Source: Lysobacter enzymogenes (GTDB lineage: Bacteria; Pseudomonadota; Gammaproteobacteria; Xanthomonadales; Xanthomonadaceae). From it: a stretch of 64,000 nucleotides of DNA. Positions 1-8,871 of the stretch are shown here, piece by piece (the first letter of the stretch is position 1; the number at the start of each line of letters is the position of its first letter). The stretch is taken from NCBI RefSeq assembly GCF_023617245.1, contig NZ_CP067396.1, positions 4,340,001-4,404,000 of the forward strand. The letters run 5' to 3'. Under the pieces are notes generated by a model. It was given only the letters and a program-made list of their open reading frames with translations, made no database searches and had not been told where the DNA came from. Both the position numbers and the translations under genes were made by a program.

Positions 1-2
1 AG

Positions 3-1646
3 CGCGGCGCGGCCATCGTCTCGTTCAATCCGCTGCGCGAGCGCGGGCTGGAGAAATTCGCCGATCCGCAGAACAAGCTGGAGATGCTGCACAACGGCTC
101 CACCCGCATCTCCTCGGACTATTTCCAGCTGCGCATCGGCGGCGACCTCGCCGCGGTCAAGGGCATGATCAAGCGGGTGCTGGAGCTCGACGCGCAAGCG
201 CAGCGCGACGGCGCGGCGCGGGTGATCGACACCGCCTTCATCGCCGAACACACCCACGGTTTCGACGCGTTCGCCGCCGAGGTGGCGGCCGAATCCTGGG
301 ACACGATCATCGCCGAGTCGGGCCTGAGCCGCGCCGAGATCGAACGCGCCGGCGACATCTACGCGCAATCCGACAGCGTCATCTGCTGCTGGGGCATGGG
401 CATCACCCAGCACAAGCACTCGGTCGCGACGATCCACATGATCGTCAACCTGTTGCTGCTGCGCGGCAATATCGGCCGCCCCGGCGCCGGCGCCTGCCCG
501 GTGCGCGGCCACAGCAACGTGCAGGGCGACCGCACTATGGGCATCTACGAGAAGCCCTCGCCGGCCTTCCTCGACCGCCTGCGCGACGTGTTCGGCTTCG
601 AACCGCCGCGCCGCCACGGCCACGACACCGTCGGCGCGATCCAGGCCATGCTCGAGGGGCGCTGCAAGACCTTCTTCGGCCTCGGCGGCAACTTCGCCAC
701 CGCCACCCCCGACACCGAGGCCACCCATCGCGCGCTGCGCCGCTGCGACCTCACCGTGCACGTCACCACCAAGCTCAACCGCAGCCACCTGGTGCACGGG
801 CGCGACGCGTACATCCTGCCGTGCCTGGGCCGCACCGAGATCGACCTGCAGGCCGCCGGCGCGCAAGGGGTGACGGTCGAGGATTCGATGAGCATGGTCC
901 ACCTGTCGTCGGGCATCAACGCGCCGGCGGCGCCGCAGCTGCTGTCGGAACCGGCGATCGTCGCGCGCCTGGCCCACGCCACCCTCGGCGAACGCAGCAG
1001 GATCGACTGGCTCGACCTGATCGGCGACTACGACCGCATCCGCGACCTGATCGCGCAGGTGTTCGACGACTTCCACGACTTCAACGCGCGCGTGCGCGTG
1101 CCCGGCGGCTTCCACCTGCCCAACGCCGCCGCCGAGCGGCGCTGGATCAACCCGCAGGGCAAGGCGCTGTTCAAGGCCCACGCGGTGCCGACCGACCTGC
1201 CGGTGCATCGCGCCCGCGCCAGCCGCGAGCAACCGGTGTTCACCCTGGCCACCACCCGTTCGCACGACCAGTACAACACCACGATCTACGGCATGAACGA
1301 CCGCTACCGCGGCGTGTTCGGCGAGCGCCGGGTGTTGTTCATCCACGCCGACGACATCGCCGCGCTCGGCATGAAGGCCGGCGACTGGGTCGACCTGGAG
1401 AGCCTGTGCGACGACGGCGTCAAGCGCACCGCCGCGCGCTTTCTGCTGGTCGAATACAACATCCCGCGCGGCTGCCTGGCCGCGTACTACCCCGAGACCA
1501 ATTCGCTGGTGCCGCTGTCGAGCTTCGCCGACGAAGCGCGCACGCCGACCTCCAAGTCGATCCCGGTGATCGTGCACGCGCACGCGCCGGCGCGCGGGCG
1601 CGAGCTGCAATCGGCCAAGGACATCGGCCTTGTCCGCGTCGACTGA
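3..1646 (+). CDS. FdhF/YdeP-type molybdopterin oxidoreductase, 5' end cut by window edge
   Basis: The reading frame is open from the first full codon of the window, so the gene starts outside; 547 residues are visible of a family that is usually about 760 long. The part present carries the GMGITQHKH segment, the NIGRPGAGACPVRGHSNVQG block and a C-terminal molydopterin dinucleotide-binding domain with TTRSHDQYNT, all typical of the YdeP branch of the formate dehydrogenase alpha family. Such proteins bind bis-MGD in the cytoplasm; their substrate is not firmly known, and acid resistance has been linked to E. coli YdeP. The N-terminal iron-sulfur and metal-ligand region cannot be judged here. 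The stop overlaps the next small gene. Confidence 0.9.
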   Translation, partial: RGAAIVSFNPLRERGLEKFADPQNKLEMLHNGSTRISSDYFQLRIGGDLAAVKGMIKRVLELDAQAQRDGAARVIDTAFIAEHTHGFDAFAAEVAAESWDTIIAESGLSRAEIERAGDIYAQSDSVICCWGMGITQHKHSVATIHMIVNLLLLRGNIGRPGAGACPVRGHSNVQGDRTMGIYEKPSPAFLDRLRDVFGFEPPRRHGHDTVGAIQAMLEGRCKTFFGLGGNFATATPDTEATHRALRRCDLTVHVTTKLNRSHLVHGRDAYILPCLGRTEIDLQAAGAQGVTVEDSMSMVHLSSGINAPAAPQLLSEPAIVARLAHATLGERSRIDWLDLIGDYDRIRDLIAQVFDDFHDFNARVRVPGGFHLPNAAAERRWINPQGKALFKAHAVPTDLPVHRARASREQPVFTLATTRSHDQYNTTIYGMNDRYRGVFGERRVLFIHADDIAALGMKAGDWVDLESLCDDGVKRTAARFLLVEYNIPRGCLAAYYPETNSLVPLSSFADEARTPTSKSIPVIVHAHAPARGRELQSAKDIGLVRVD

Positions 1647-1887
1647 GCCGCTGCTGGCGCTGCTCGCCCAGCACCCCGACGGCCTGTCGCTGCCGCGGGT
1701 GTGCAAGCGCCTGGGCCTGCGCATGAGCGTGTTGCTGCGCGAGCTGGCCTGGCTCGGCGAAGAGGCCATCGGCGGCACTGCGGGGCCGGGCTGGGTGCGG
1801 GTGGACGAACGCGGCGAGACCCGCGTGGCGGTGTTGACCGAACGCGGGCGCGCGCGGCTGGCCGCGGCTTGCGAAGCCCCGCACTGA
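1630..1887 (+). CDS. small winged-helix-like protein coupled to the YdeP-type oxidoreductase
   Basis: This 85-residue protein starts at a TTG that lies 17 bases inside the end of the oxidoreductase gene, so translation is probably coupled. Residues 5-60 read like a compact winged helix (helix, LSLPRVCKRLGLRMSVLLRE, then a strand pair ending VRVDERGETRVAVLTERG), the pattern of MarR/Lrp-type DNA-binding folds, with no ligand domain. I do not recognise a named family. The overlap suggests that it serves the oxidoreductase, as regulator or maturation partner, but that is inference. The high-GC frame and good codon use support it being real. Confidence 0.65.
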   Translation: MSASTEPLLALLAQHPDGLSLPRVCKRLGLRMSVLLRELAWLGEEAIGGTAGPGWVRVDERGETRVAVLTERGRARLAAACEAPH

Positions 1888-1945
1888 GCCGATGCGGATC
1901 GCGGCCGCAACGCGCGCCGCATTCGCCCGGCACCGCGCAAAAGAA

Positions 1946-1969
1946 AACCCCGGCGTCGCCGCCGGGGTT
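1946..1969 (-). terminator. intrinsic terminator of the S8 protease gene
   Basis: A 10-bp perfect stem (1946-1955 with 1960-1969) closes a four-base loop. Read on the minus strand, it is followed at once by a T-rich tract (complement of the A-run at 1937-1947). It lies 34 bases after the protease stop. Confidence 0.85.
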
Positions 1970-2003
1970 CCCGCTGCAAGGCCGGTTCGAACCGGCCCGC
2001 CGC

Positions 2004-3464
2004 TTACAGCGCCTTGGCCGCCTTCACCGCGGCGTCGGCGTTGACGATGCCCGCGCCGATCGGCTTGGCGCCCGGCGAGATCGGGAAGGGACGCGCGGTG
2101 TTCTTCAGCAGGGTGCGCATCTGTTCCTGAGTCAGCGGCGTGCGCGCCACCGACTGCACCAGCGCGGCGACGCCGGCGACGTGCGGCGTCGCCATCGAGG
2201 TGCCGTCGTAGGCCTTGTAGGCTTCGGTGGTCGGCCCGCGCAAGCCGTTGTTGACGGTGGACAGGATGCCCGAGCCGGGCGCGGCGATGTCCACTCCCGG
2301 ACCGAAGTTGGAGAAGCTGGAACGGCCGCCGGACGAGGTGGTCGCGCCGACCGAGATGACCGTACCGCAGTTGGTCATGGTGTAGCCGACCGGCTGGCCG
2401 TCGCTGTTGACCGCCGTGCTCGCGTTGGCGTCGTCGTTGCCCGCCGCCACGACCACGATGCTGCCGCGCTGGGCCGCGCCGACGATGGCGTTCTTGTAGC
2501 TCTGCGGACAGGCTCCCGGCGCCGAGCCGCCCAGGCTCATGTTGATGACGTCGGCCGGGTTGGGATTGGCGGGGACGCCCGGCACCGCGCCGCCGGAGGC
2601 CCAGGTGATCGCGTCGGCGATGTCCGAGGAGAAACCGCCGCAGCGGCCGAGCACGCGCACCGGCACGACCTTGGCCGCCGGCGCCGTGCCCGCCACGCCC
2701 TTGGCGTTGTTGGTGACCGCTGCCACGGTGCCGGCGACGTGGGTGCCGTGCCAAGACGAGTTGCCGGTCCGGCATGCGTTGGGGTTGTCGTTCCAGTCGC
2801 CCGGATCGGCCGGATTGGCGTCGCGGGCGTTGCCGTCGGCGGCGATGAAGAACGCGCCGAACTGCTGCGCTTCGGCCCCGCTCAGGGCGCTGATGAAGTC
2901 GTAACCGCCGACCAAATTGCCGTTGAGGTCGCTGTGCGAAGCGATGCCGGTGTCGATCACCGCCACCACGGTGCCGGCGCCGCGCGCGAGGTCCCAGGCG
3001 GTGGTCGCGCGGATGCCGCCGGCGCCGCTGCCGAAACCGAACTGTTCGCGGAAACGCGAGTCGTTAGGCGTCCAGTACGGCACCATGCGCATGTCGTTCT
3101 CCACCGACTCGACATTGGGATCGGCGGCGATCGTATGCAGCAGCGCGGTCGCTTCCGCGCGGCTCAGCGGACGCGGGCTGACCACCACGTCGGACCCGGT
3201 GGCGGTGCGGCGCAGGCGCTGCAGCGTGTTCAGGCCGAGCGCCGAGGCGGCGTTGCCGAGCGAACGCTCGAGCGCAGCGGCGTCGCGACGCGGCGCGGTC
3301 CCGGAGCGATAAGTGACGACGAAGCGCCCGAACGAACGGCTGCCGTCCTCGAGCGAGGCCAGATTGGCCTTGCCGCCGGCGTACGCCGGCGCGAACGCGC
3401 ACGCGCCCAGGACGAGCGCGGTGGCCAGGGAAAGTGCGTTGGAACGCGGGTGACGATTACCCAT
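2004..3464 (-). CDS. secreted subtilisin-like serine protease (S8 family)
   Basis: A 486-residue preproenzyme. Residues 1-29 form a signal peptide ending AYA, residues 30 to about 128 look like an inhibitor-type propeptide (GRFVVTYRSG), and the catalytic domain fills the rest. The triad is visible: Asp171 in VAVIDTGIASHSDLN, His239 in WHGTHVAG and Ser423 in DGTSMATPHVAG; Asn343 in AAGND fits the oxyanion hole. There is no C-terminal P or PPC domain, which distinguishes it from many multi-domain Xanthomonadaceae proteases. It should act outside the cell on protein substrates. It stands alone, with its own terminator downstream. Confidence 0.93.
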   Translation of the reverse strand: MGNRHPRSNALSLATALVLGACAFAPAYAGGKANLASLEDGSRSFGRFVVTYRSGTAPRRDAAALERSLGNAASALGLNTLQRLRRTATGSDVVVSPRPLSRAEATALLHTIAADPNVESVENDMRMVPYWTPNDSRFREQFGFGSGAGGIRATTAWDLARGAGTVVAVIDTGIASHSDLNGNLVGGYDFISALSGAEAQQFGAFFIAADGNARDANPADPGDWNDNPNACRTGNSSWHGTHVAGTVAAVTNNAKGVAGTAPAAKVVPVRVLGRCGGFSSDIADAITWASGGAVPGVPANPNPADVINMSLGGSAPGACPQSYKNAIVGAAQRGSIVVVAAGNDDANASTAVNSDGQPVGYTMTNCGTVISVGATTSSGGRSSFSNFGPGVDIAAPGSGILSTVNNGLRGPTTEAYKAYDGTSMATPHVAGVAALVQSVARTPLTQEQMRTLLKNTARPFPISPGAKPIGAGIVNADAAVKAAKAL

Positions 3465-3814
3465 AGTGCGATTGACCCCAATGTGATGATCGGGAAATCC
3501 CGAATGCGGCCGACGTGCCAGGGGCCCGGATATCGGAGCGCATCTCCGAGGTTCCGCGCGGCCCGGCCTCGACCTCCGCGCCGTTTCTTGGGCGCTCGAT
3601 AATCACTAACGCGGCCGTGCGGAGGCCGCCCTATTGGGACATGTCCGAAATCAGGCTCGCGCGCGCGGCGCGGCGCGGGCGCTGGGGAAACGCAAGGTGC
3701 GGCGTCGCGGCGTCGGCACCGACGCGTTCGGCGGCGCTCGCGCGGTATCGGCGCGATCCGCCACAAAACGGCGCGCCGCGGCATGGCATCGGCGAGCGTG
3801 CCGCGTTCGCAGGA
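3465..3814. other. intergenic region upstream of the S8 protease
   Basis: No convincing gene was found in these 350 bases. There is a short perfect inverted repeat at 3490-3503 (TCGGGA, two bases, TCCCGA) about 25 bases before the protease start, which could be an operator, and a small hairpin near 3533-3547. Reading frames here lack coding character. Confidence 0.4.
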
Positions 3815-4165
3815 TCAGAACGAACGCCCGTCGATCGCGACGATCTTCACTGCGCCCAAATCCACGTCCTGCAGGCAACGCGCATTGATCGCGACCATCG
3901 GCACGCCGTCGGGCATCTTGCCTTCGCTGAACGGCGCGATGCCGCACTGGGTGCAGAAGTGATGGTCGATGGCGTGCTTGTTGAACCGGTAGGTGGCGAC
4001 GTCGGCGCGGTCGGTCTTCAACTCGAACGCGTCCGCCGGCACGAACCACAGCAGGCCGCCGCGGCGGCTGCACATCGAGCAATTGCAGTCGTAGGCTTCC
4101 TTGAGTTCGCCCTGCACTTCGTAGGCGATCGCGCCGCAATGGCAACTGCCGGAATAACTGGCCAT
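3815..4165 (-). CDS. GFA-family (glutathione-dependent formaldehyde-activating-like) zinc protein
   Basis: A 116-residue protein that starts MASYSGSCHCG. The ATG at 4165 is preferred over one nine codons upstream because GGGAGGA lies about eight bases before it. Cys8 and Cys10 (CHCG), Cys27, Cys29 and Cys32 (CNCSMC) and a later CTQCG give the two zinc-binding clusters of the GFA fold (PF04828). Founding members speed S-hydroxymethylglutathione formation, but most single-domain relatives have no proven substrate, so the activity is open. It is unlinked to a formaldehyde dehydrogenase here. Confidence 0.85.
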   Translation of the reverse strand: MASYSGSCHCGAIAYEVQGELKEAYDCNCSMCSRRGGLLWFVPADAFELKTDRADVATYRFNKHAIDHHFCTQCGIAPFSEGKMPDGVPMVAINARCLQDVDLGAVKIVAIDGRSF

Positions 4166-4290
4166 CCGATTCCTCCCGCCGCGGCGCGGCACCGTGAAGA
4201 TGCCAGGATAGTCCCGCCGCGCTATGCTCGTCGCCTGCGTTTTGTCACGTCACGGGCGCCTCGCGCGCACCCCGCCGCACAGGAGTTGCG

Positions 4291-4716
4291 ATGAACGCTT
4301 TGGCCGGCAGCACCATCATTCCGTGTCTGCGCTACCGCGATGCGCACGCCGCCATCGACTGGCTGTGCCGCGCGTTCGGGTTCGAGAAACACGCGGTCTA
4401 CGCCGACGGCGCCATCGTCCACCACGCCCAGCTGACCTATGGGCCGGGCATGATCATGCTCGGCTCGGTCGATCCGGACAACGAAAGCGAGTGGTCGCGG
4501 CGCATCGTCCAACCCGATGAGATCGGCGGGCGCGAAACTCAGGCCTGTTGCGTGTTGGTCGGCGACGCCGACGAGCACGCCGCGCGCGCCCGCGCCGCCG
4601 GGGCGCAGATCGTGGTCGATGTCGCCGATCAGGACTACGGCGGCCGCGCCTATACCTGCCGCGACCTGGAAGGCCGGCTGTGGTGGTTCGGCACCTACAA
4701 CCCCTGGAACCTATGA
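4291..4716 (+). CDS. VOC (glyoxalase/bleomycin-resistance fold) family protein
   Basis: A 141-residue protein with two beta-alpha-beta-beta-beta units: residues 8-60 (IPCLRYRDAHAAIDWL) and 75-138, ending YTCRDLEGRLWWFGTY. This is the PhnB/YciR-like branch, in which a DPEG-type loop is replaced by DLEGRLW. The family covers dioxygenases, glyoxalases and drug-binding proteins, and the substrate cannot be told from sequence. Its stop codon overlaps the ATG of the DUF72 gene, so the two are likely co-translated. Confidence 0.82.
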   Translation: MNALAGSTIIPCLRYRDAHAAIDWLCRAFGFEKHAVYADGAIVHHAQLTYGPGMIMLGSVDPDNESEWSRRIVQPDEIGGRETQACCVLVGDADEHAARARAAGAQIVVDVADQDYGGRAYTCRDLEGRLWWFGTYNPWNL

Positions 4717-5651
4717 GCAAGCGCAACGACTCCATGCCCGCCGCCGGCGATCTGTTCGGCGCGCCCGTGCCGGCGCCGGCGAAGAAAGCGCCGCCCAAGC
4801 CGAGCCAGCCCGTCGGCGATGATCCGCTGGCCGGCGCGGCCGGCGTCGAGGCGATCGACGGCATCCGCTGCGGCATCGGCGGCTGGACCTACGCGCCGTG
4901 GCGCGACAACTTCTACCCGCCCAAGCTGGTGCAGCGACGCGAGCTGGAATACGCCAGCCGCCGACTCAGCAGCATCGAGATCAACGGCACTTTCTACAGC
5001 GCGCAGAAGCCCGCCACCTACGCCAAGTGGGCGGCGCAGACGCCGGAAACCTTCGCGTTCTCGCTCAAGGCGCCGGGCCGGGTCACCCAGGCCGGCGCCC
5101 TGGCCAAGGCGAGTGCGCAGGCGCGCGCCTTCATCGACGGCGGCCTGGCCGAATTCGGCGAACGGCTCGGCCCGATCCTGTGGCAACTGGCGCCGAGCCG
5201 CCGCTTCGAGGCCGACGACCTCGCGCCGTTCCTCGACGCGCTGCCGCGCACGCTCGACGGCCGCGCGCTCAAGCACGTGCTGGAAGTGCGCCATCCCAGC
5301 TTCCTGTCGCCGCAATACCTGCAGTTCGCGCGCGAGCGGCGCATCGCCACGGTGTTCACCGATTCGGACGAATACCCGTCGCTGGCCGACATCACCGGCG
5401 ATTTCGTCTACGCGCGGCTGATGCGCTCGCGCGCGGAAGTCCCCACGGGCTATCCCGACGACGAACTCGACGACTGGGCGCGGCGCGCGCGGGCGTGGGC
5501 GCGCGGCGAGGACAATCCCGAGCTGCCGCACGTCGCCGCACCGACGCCGGCGGCCGCGGCGCGCGAGGTGTTCGTGTACTTCATCAGCGCCGCCAAGCAC
5601 CGCAACCCGGCGGCGGCGATGCGGCTGATCGGCAAGTTGCGCGGCGACTGA
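4713..5651 (+). CDS. DUF72 (YecE-like) family protein
   Basis: The ATG at 4713 overlaps the stop of the VOC gene (ATGA), giving a 312-residue protein. Residues 1-50 are a Pro/Lys/Ala-rich extension (SMPAAGDLFGAP); the TIM-barrel-like DUF72 domain begins at about IRCGIGGWTYAPWRDNFYP and includes SSIEINGTFYSAQKPATYAKW, FTDSDEYP and VYARLMRS. The family is widespread and its reaction is unproven. It is followed at once by the palindromic repeat array. Confidence 0.87.
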   Translation: MSKRNDSMPAAGDLFGAPVPAPAKKAPPKPSQPVGDDPLAGAAGVEAIDGIRCGIGGWTYAPWRDNFYPPKLVQRRELEYASRRLSSIEINGTFYSAQKPATYAKWAAQTPETFAFSLKAPGRVTQAGALAKASAQARAFIDGGLAEFGERLGPILWQLAPSRRFEADDLAPFLDALPRTLDGRALKHVLEVRHPSFLSPQYLQFARERRIATVFTDSDEYPSLADITGDFVYARLMRSRAEVPTGYPDDELDDWARRARAWARGEDNPELPHVAAPTPAAAAREVFVYFISAAKHRNPAAAMRLIGKLRGD

Positions 5652-5710
5652 AACGCGGTCGACTGGAGAGTGCCCTTCGCTGCGATGCGGCGCGGCGCGG
5701 CGACCTGAGC

Positions 5711-6112
5711 GAACAGCGTCGGGGCTGAAGCCCCTCCCACTGCACCCTGTCGCCACCATTGTGGGAGGGCCTTCAGGCCCGATGCCCTTCGCTCCGATGC
5801 GACGCGGCGACCTGAGCGAACAGCATCGAGGCTGAAGCCCTCCCGCCGATCCCGCCGTGGGAGGGCCTTCAGGCCCGATGCCTTTCGCTCCGATGCGGCA
5901 CGGCGACCTGAGCGAACAGCGTCGGGGCTGAAGCCCCTCCCGCTGCACCCCGTCACCGCCATTGTGGGAGGGCCTTCAGGCCCGACGCCCTTCGTTCCGA
6001 TGCGACACGGCGACCCGGGCGAACAGCGTCGGGAGCTGAAGCCCCTCCCACTGTCCCCTGCCGCTGCCGTTGTGGGAGGGCCTTCAGGCCCGACGCTTCT
6101 CGATCCGCAGCT
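5711..6112. repeat. tandem array of four palindromic repeat units
   Basis: Four units start near 5711, 5818, 5914 and 6021, spaced 96-107 bases. Each holds an inward palindrome (GGGGCTGAAGCCCCTCCCAC on one side, GTGGGAGGGCCTTCAGGCCC on the other) and a linker containing GATGC and CGGCGACCTGAGC. This is the largest of several copies of the same family in the window. No gene is seen between 5652 and 6157. The units are too variable and too palindromic for a CRISPR. Confidence 0.85.
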
Positions 6113-6157
6113 ACGAACCCGCCGCATCGGCCCCGAACGCCCTCCCCTCGCGCCGGC

Positions 6158-6808
6158 TCAATACGCCAGCGTGAACCGCTTACGCGAATGCGCCGGCTGT
6201 TCAAGTTCGTCGATCAGCGCCACCGCGTAGTCCTGCACCGAGATCTTGCTCTCGCCCGCGGCATCGACCAGCAATTGGTCGCCGCCGAGGCGGAAGCGGC
6301 CGGTGCGCTCGCCCGGCACCAGGTGCGCGGCCGGCGACAGGAAGGTCCAGTCCAGTTCGCGCTCCTCGCGCAGGGTCTTGAGCACGCTGCGCATGGCTTC
6401 GGCGCCGGCGCGGTATTCGTCGGGGAAGCCGGGTTGGTCGAGTACCTGCTGGCCCGGCGCCACTTCCAGGCTGCCGGCGCCGCCGACCACCAGCAGGCGC
6501 GGCACGCCGGCCTGTTTGGTCGCGGCGACGATCTGGCCGTAGCCGGCGACGGTGTCGGCGCCGAGATTCGGGTTCTGCCAGCCACCGGCGTTGAACGAGG
6601 CGATGACCGCGTCGGCGCCGCGCAGCGCCGCGGCCAGCGCGGCCGGGTCGTCGCCGCCGACGTTCGCGGCGCGCGCGGTCAGGCCGGCGTGGGCCGGCAG
6701 CGAGTCGGTGTTGCGGGCCACGGCGGTGACGCGGTGGCCGCGGTTCAGGGCTTCTTCGAGCACGGCGCGGCCGACGTAGCCGGTGGCGCCGATAAGGACG
6801 ATGTTCAT
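6158..6808 (-). CDS. NAD(P)-binding SDR-like (NmrA/YwnB-type) protein
   Basis: A 216-residue atypical short-chain dehydrogenase. GATGYVGRAVLEEALNRGH at residues 8-26 is a Rossmann GxxGxxG loop; AVIASFNAGGW, a later LVVGGAGSLEV and DWTFLSPAAH follow the NAD(P)H-binding (PF13460) pattern. The classical YxxxK pair is missing, as is usual for this branch. It is transcribed divergently from a LysR regulator 77 bases away, which is its probable controller. The substrate is unknown. Confidence 0.85.
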   Translation of the reverse strand: MNIVLIGATGYVGRAVLEEALNRGHRVTAVARNTDSLPAHAGLTARAANVGGDDPAALAAALRGADAVIASFNAGGWQNPNLGADTVAGYGQIVAATKQAGVPRLLVVGGAGSLEVAPGQQVLDQPGFPDEYRAGAEAMRSVLKTLREERELDWTFLSPAAHLVPGERTGRFRLGGDQLLVDAAGESKISVQDYAVALIDELEQPAHSRKRFTLAY

Positions 6809-6885
6809 GCGGAACTCCCGTTGGTCTGAGGACGGGATATAGTCTGTGCGCTAACAGGTCCGCCGATAATCCGGCCCAGGAGACT

Positions 6886-7794
6886 ATGACCATGAAGCTG
6901 GACTTCACGATAGACCGCCTCAAGCGCATGGCCGTGTTCGCCCGCGTGGTCGAGTTGGGCTCGATGAGCGCGGCCGCGCGCGAGCTGGACATGACCCCCT
7001 CGGCGGTCAGCCAGCAACTGCGCCAGCTCGAGGCCGAGACCGGCGCCGCCCTGCTCCATCGCTCGACCCGCAAGCTCAGCACCACCGAGATCGGCCAGGC
7101 CTATTACGAGGACTGCGCGGCGATGCTGCACGCCGCGCGCGCGGCCGAACGGCACCTGGGCGACCTGCGCGAAGAACCGCGCGGCGAGCTGCGCATCGCC
7201 GTGCCGGTCGGATTCGCCCAGCACCTGGCGCCGGCGCTGGCGCCGCTGCTGCGCGCGCATCCGGCGCTGGCGCTGCGGATCTTCGCCGACGACCGCCAGA
7301 TCGACCTGATCGGCGAGCGCATCGACCTGGCGATCCGGGTCGGCCGGCTGCTGGATTCGAACCTGGTCGCGCGGCGCCTGGCCGAGTGGCGGCACTTGCT
7401 GGTGGCCTCGGCCGAGTACGCGCGCGAGCACGGCCTGCCGCGCGCGCCGGAGGAACTGGCCGAGCACCCGATGCTGATTCTGAGCGTGATCAACCAGCCC
7501 GAATACGTCGAACTGTTCCGCGACGGCGAACCGTCGCGGCGGGTGCGGGTGAGCGGGCGCATCGTCGCCAACAACTCGCGCGTGGTCGGGCAGATGATGC
7601 TGCAGGGCCTGGGCATCGTGCGCCTGCCCGAGCCCGACGCGATGCCGCTGGTGGCCGACGGCCGCGCGGTGCTGGTGTTGCCGCAGTGGCGGATGCCGGC
7701 GCTGGGCGTGTTCGCGGTGACCGCGCAGCGCGAACCGCAGCCGGCGAAGGTGCGGCTGGCGATCGCGGCGTTGCAGGACTATCTGCAGCGCTGA
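6886..7794 (+). CDS. LysR-family transcriptional regulator
   Basis: A 302-residue LTTR: winged HTH at residues 8-66 (MAVFARVVELGSMSAAARELDMTPSAVSQ) and a periplasmic-binding-like effector domain from about 95 to the end. The text resembles the CrgA/AaeR-like branch. A second in-frame ATG lies two codons later (6892). The short spacer to the NmrA-like gene, with the phrase ATATAGTCTGTGCGCTAACAG, is the expected place for a T-N11-A operator and both promoters. Confidence 0.9.
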   Translation: MTMKLDFTIDRLKRMAVFARVVELGSMSAAARELDMTPSAVSQQLRQLEAETGAALLHRSTRKLSTTEIGQAYYEDCAAMLHAARAAERHLGDLREEPRGELRIAVPVGFAQHLAPALAPLLRAHPALALRIFADDRQIDLIGERIDLAIRVGRLLDSNLVARRLAEWRHLLVASAEYAREHGLPRAPEELAEHPMLILSVINQPEYVELFRDGEPSRRVRVSGRIVANNSRVVGQMMLQGLGIVRLPEPDAMPLVADGRAVLVLPQWRMPALGVFAVTAQREPQPAKVRLAIAALQDYLQR

Positions 7795-7814
7795 GGTTCG
7801 GCTTCGGCCGAGAC

Positions 7815-7884
7815 AAAGGCCTCGGGCCTGAAGGCCCTCCCACAAAAGCCGCGGCTCTTGTGGGAGGGCCTTCAGGCCCGATGC
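7815..7884. repeat. palindromic GAAGGCCCTCCCAC / GTGGGAGGGCCTTC repeat
   Basis: One inverted pair of the same family as the array at 5711, placed between the convergent LysR and cyclase-family genes. Confidence 0.8.
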
Positions 7885-7905
7885 TTTCCTCTCCGCCGCG
7901 ACGGA

Positions 7906-8802
7906 CTACCCCCGCAGCTTCGCCAACGCCCGCACCGGAAACGTCCCCATCCCCTTCACCTTCGGCGGCATCGCGCTGAAGCTGAAACCGGCGTCCGGCA
8001 GCGCCGCCAGGTTGCGCAGGTGCTCGACGATCAGGATGCCCGCGCCGAGCAGGGTCGAATGCACCGGCCGCGACTTGCCCGAGGTGTCGTCGATGTTGAC
8101 CGAGTCGATCCCGACCAGGCGCACGCCGCAGTCGCGCAGCCACAGCGCCGCGGCTTCGGTCAGGAACGGATGGCCGACGCCGTAAGCCGGGGTGGCGAAA
8201 TGCCGGTCCCAGCCGGTGTGCACCAGCACCGCGCGGCCGCGCAGCTCCAGGCCGCGGAAATGCGAATCGTCGATCGCGCGCAGCGATTCGGGCACGCGCA
8301 CCACCAGCGCGTCGAGGTCGGCGCAGTCTTCCGGGCCGATCTGCGACAGGTCCTTGCCGTCGGCGTAGCGATGCGAGGGGCAATCGATGTAGGTGCCGGT
8401 GTTGGCGACCATGTCGATGCGGCCGATCTGGAACTGGGTGCCCTCGGCGTAGACCTCGCGCGAAGCTTCGCGGCTGAGGTAATCGCAGATATGCGCCGGC
8501 GGCAGGCCGGGATAGGTGACCAGCCCGTCCTCGATGGTGTGGCTCAGGTCGACGTAGCGCACCGCGCCGCTTTCCAGCGCGCCGGCCGCGCGCTTGTGCG
8601 CCTCGACCAGGACGGTCTTGTTGAGGATGCGCACCGGCCCGGCCATCAGCAGGCGCAGGTCGCGCACGATGTAGGCCGCCAGTTCGGCGTCGGCGATGTC
8701 GTCGCCGTCGATGTCGAGGCGGAAGCCCTGGCCTTGCAGGCCGCCGCCGTTGGTGAATTCCACTTCGAAGTCGAACTGCACGCGGTGCTGGATCGGGGTC
8801 AC
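7906..8802 (-). CDS. cyclase-family protein (kynurenine formamidase-like hydrolase)
   Basis: The start is taken at GTG 8802 because GGAG lies seven bases upstream; the upstream codons look non-coding. The 298-residue protein has an N-terminal region of about 85 residues (FDFEVEFTNGGG, DIDGDDIADAELAAYIV) before the cyclase domain, which starts YVDLSHTIEDGLVTYPGLP. The usual metal motif HxGTHxDxPxH reads NTGTYIDCPSH here, so two expected ligands are changed, while Asp, Pro and the last His are kept. Enzymes of this fold hydrolyse N-formylkynurenine or isatin. With these changes, the metal and substrate are uncertain. Confidence 0.82.
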   Translation of the reverse strand: MTPIQHRVQFDFEVEFTNGGGLQGQGFRLDIDGDDIADAELAAYIVRDLRLLMAGPVRILNKTVLVEAHKRAAGALESGAVRYVDLSHTIEDGLVTYPGLPPAHICDYLSREASREVYAEGTQFQIGRIDMVANTGTYIDCPSHRYADGKDLSQIGPEDCADLDALVVRVPESLRAIDDSHFRGLELRGRAVLVHTGWDRHFATPAYGVGHPFLTEAAALWLRDCGVRLVGIDSVNIDDTSGKSRPVHSTLLGAGILIVEHLRNLAALPDAGFSFSAMPPKVKGMGTFPVRALAKLRG

Positions 8803-8871
8803 GCGGGGGCTCCGGTCGTGGGGAATCGGGGTGGGAAGTATCGCGAGGGCGGCGGCGCTTGCGCCTTTGCT

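Noticed and set aside
5711..6112. CRISPR array
   Set aside because: Units are about 100 bases, internally palindromic and variable; there are no uniform direct repeats with unique spacers and no cas genes.
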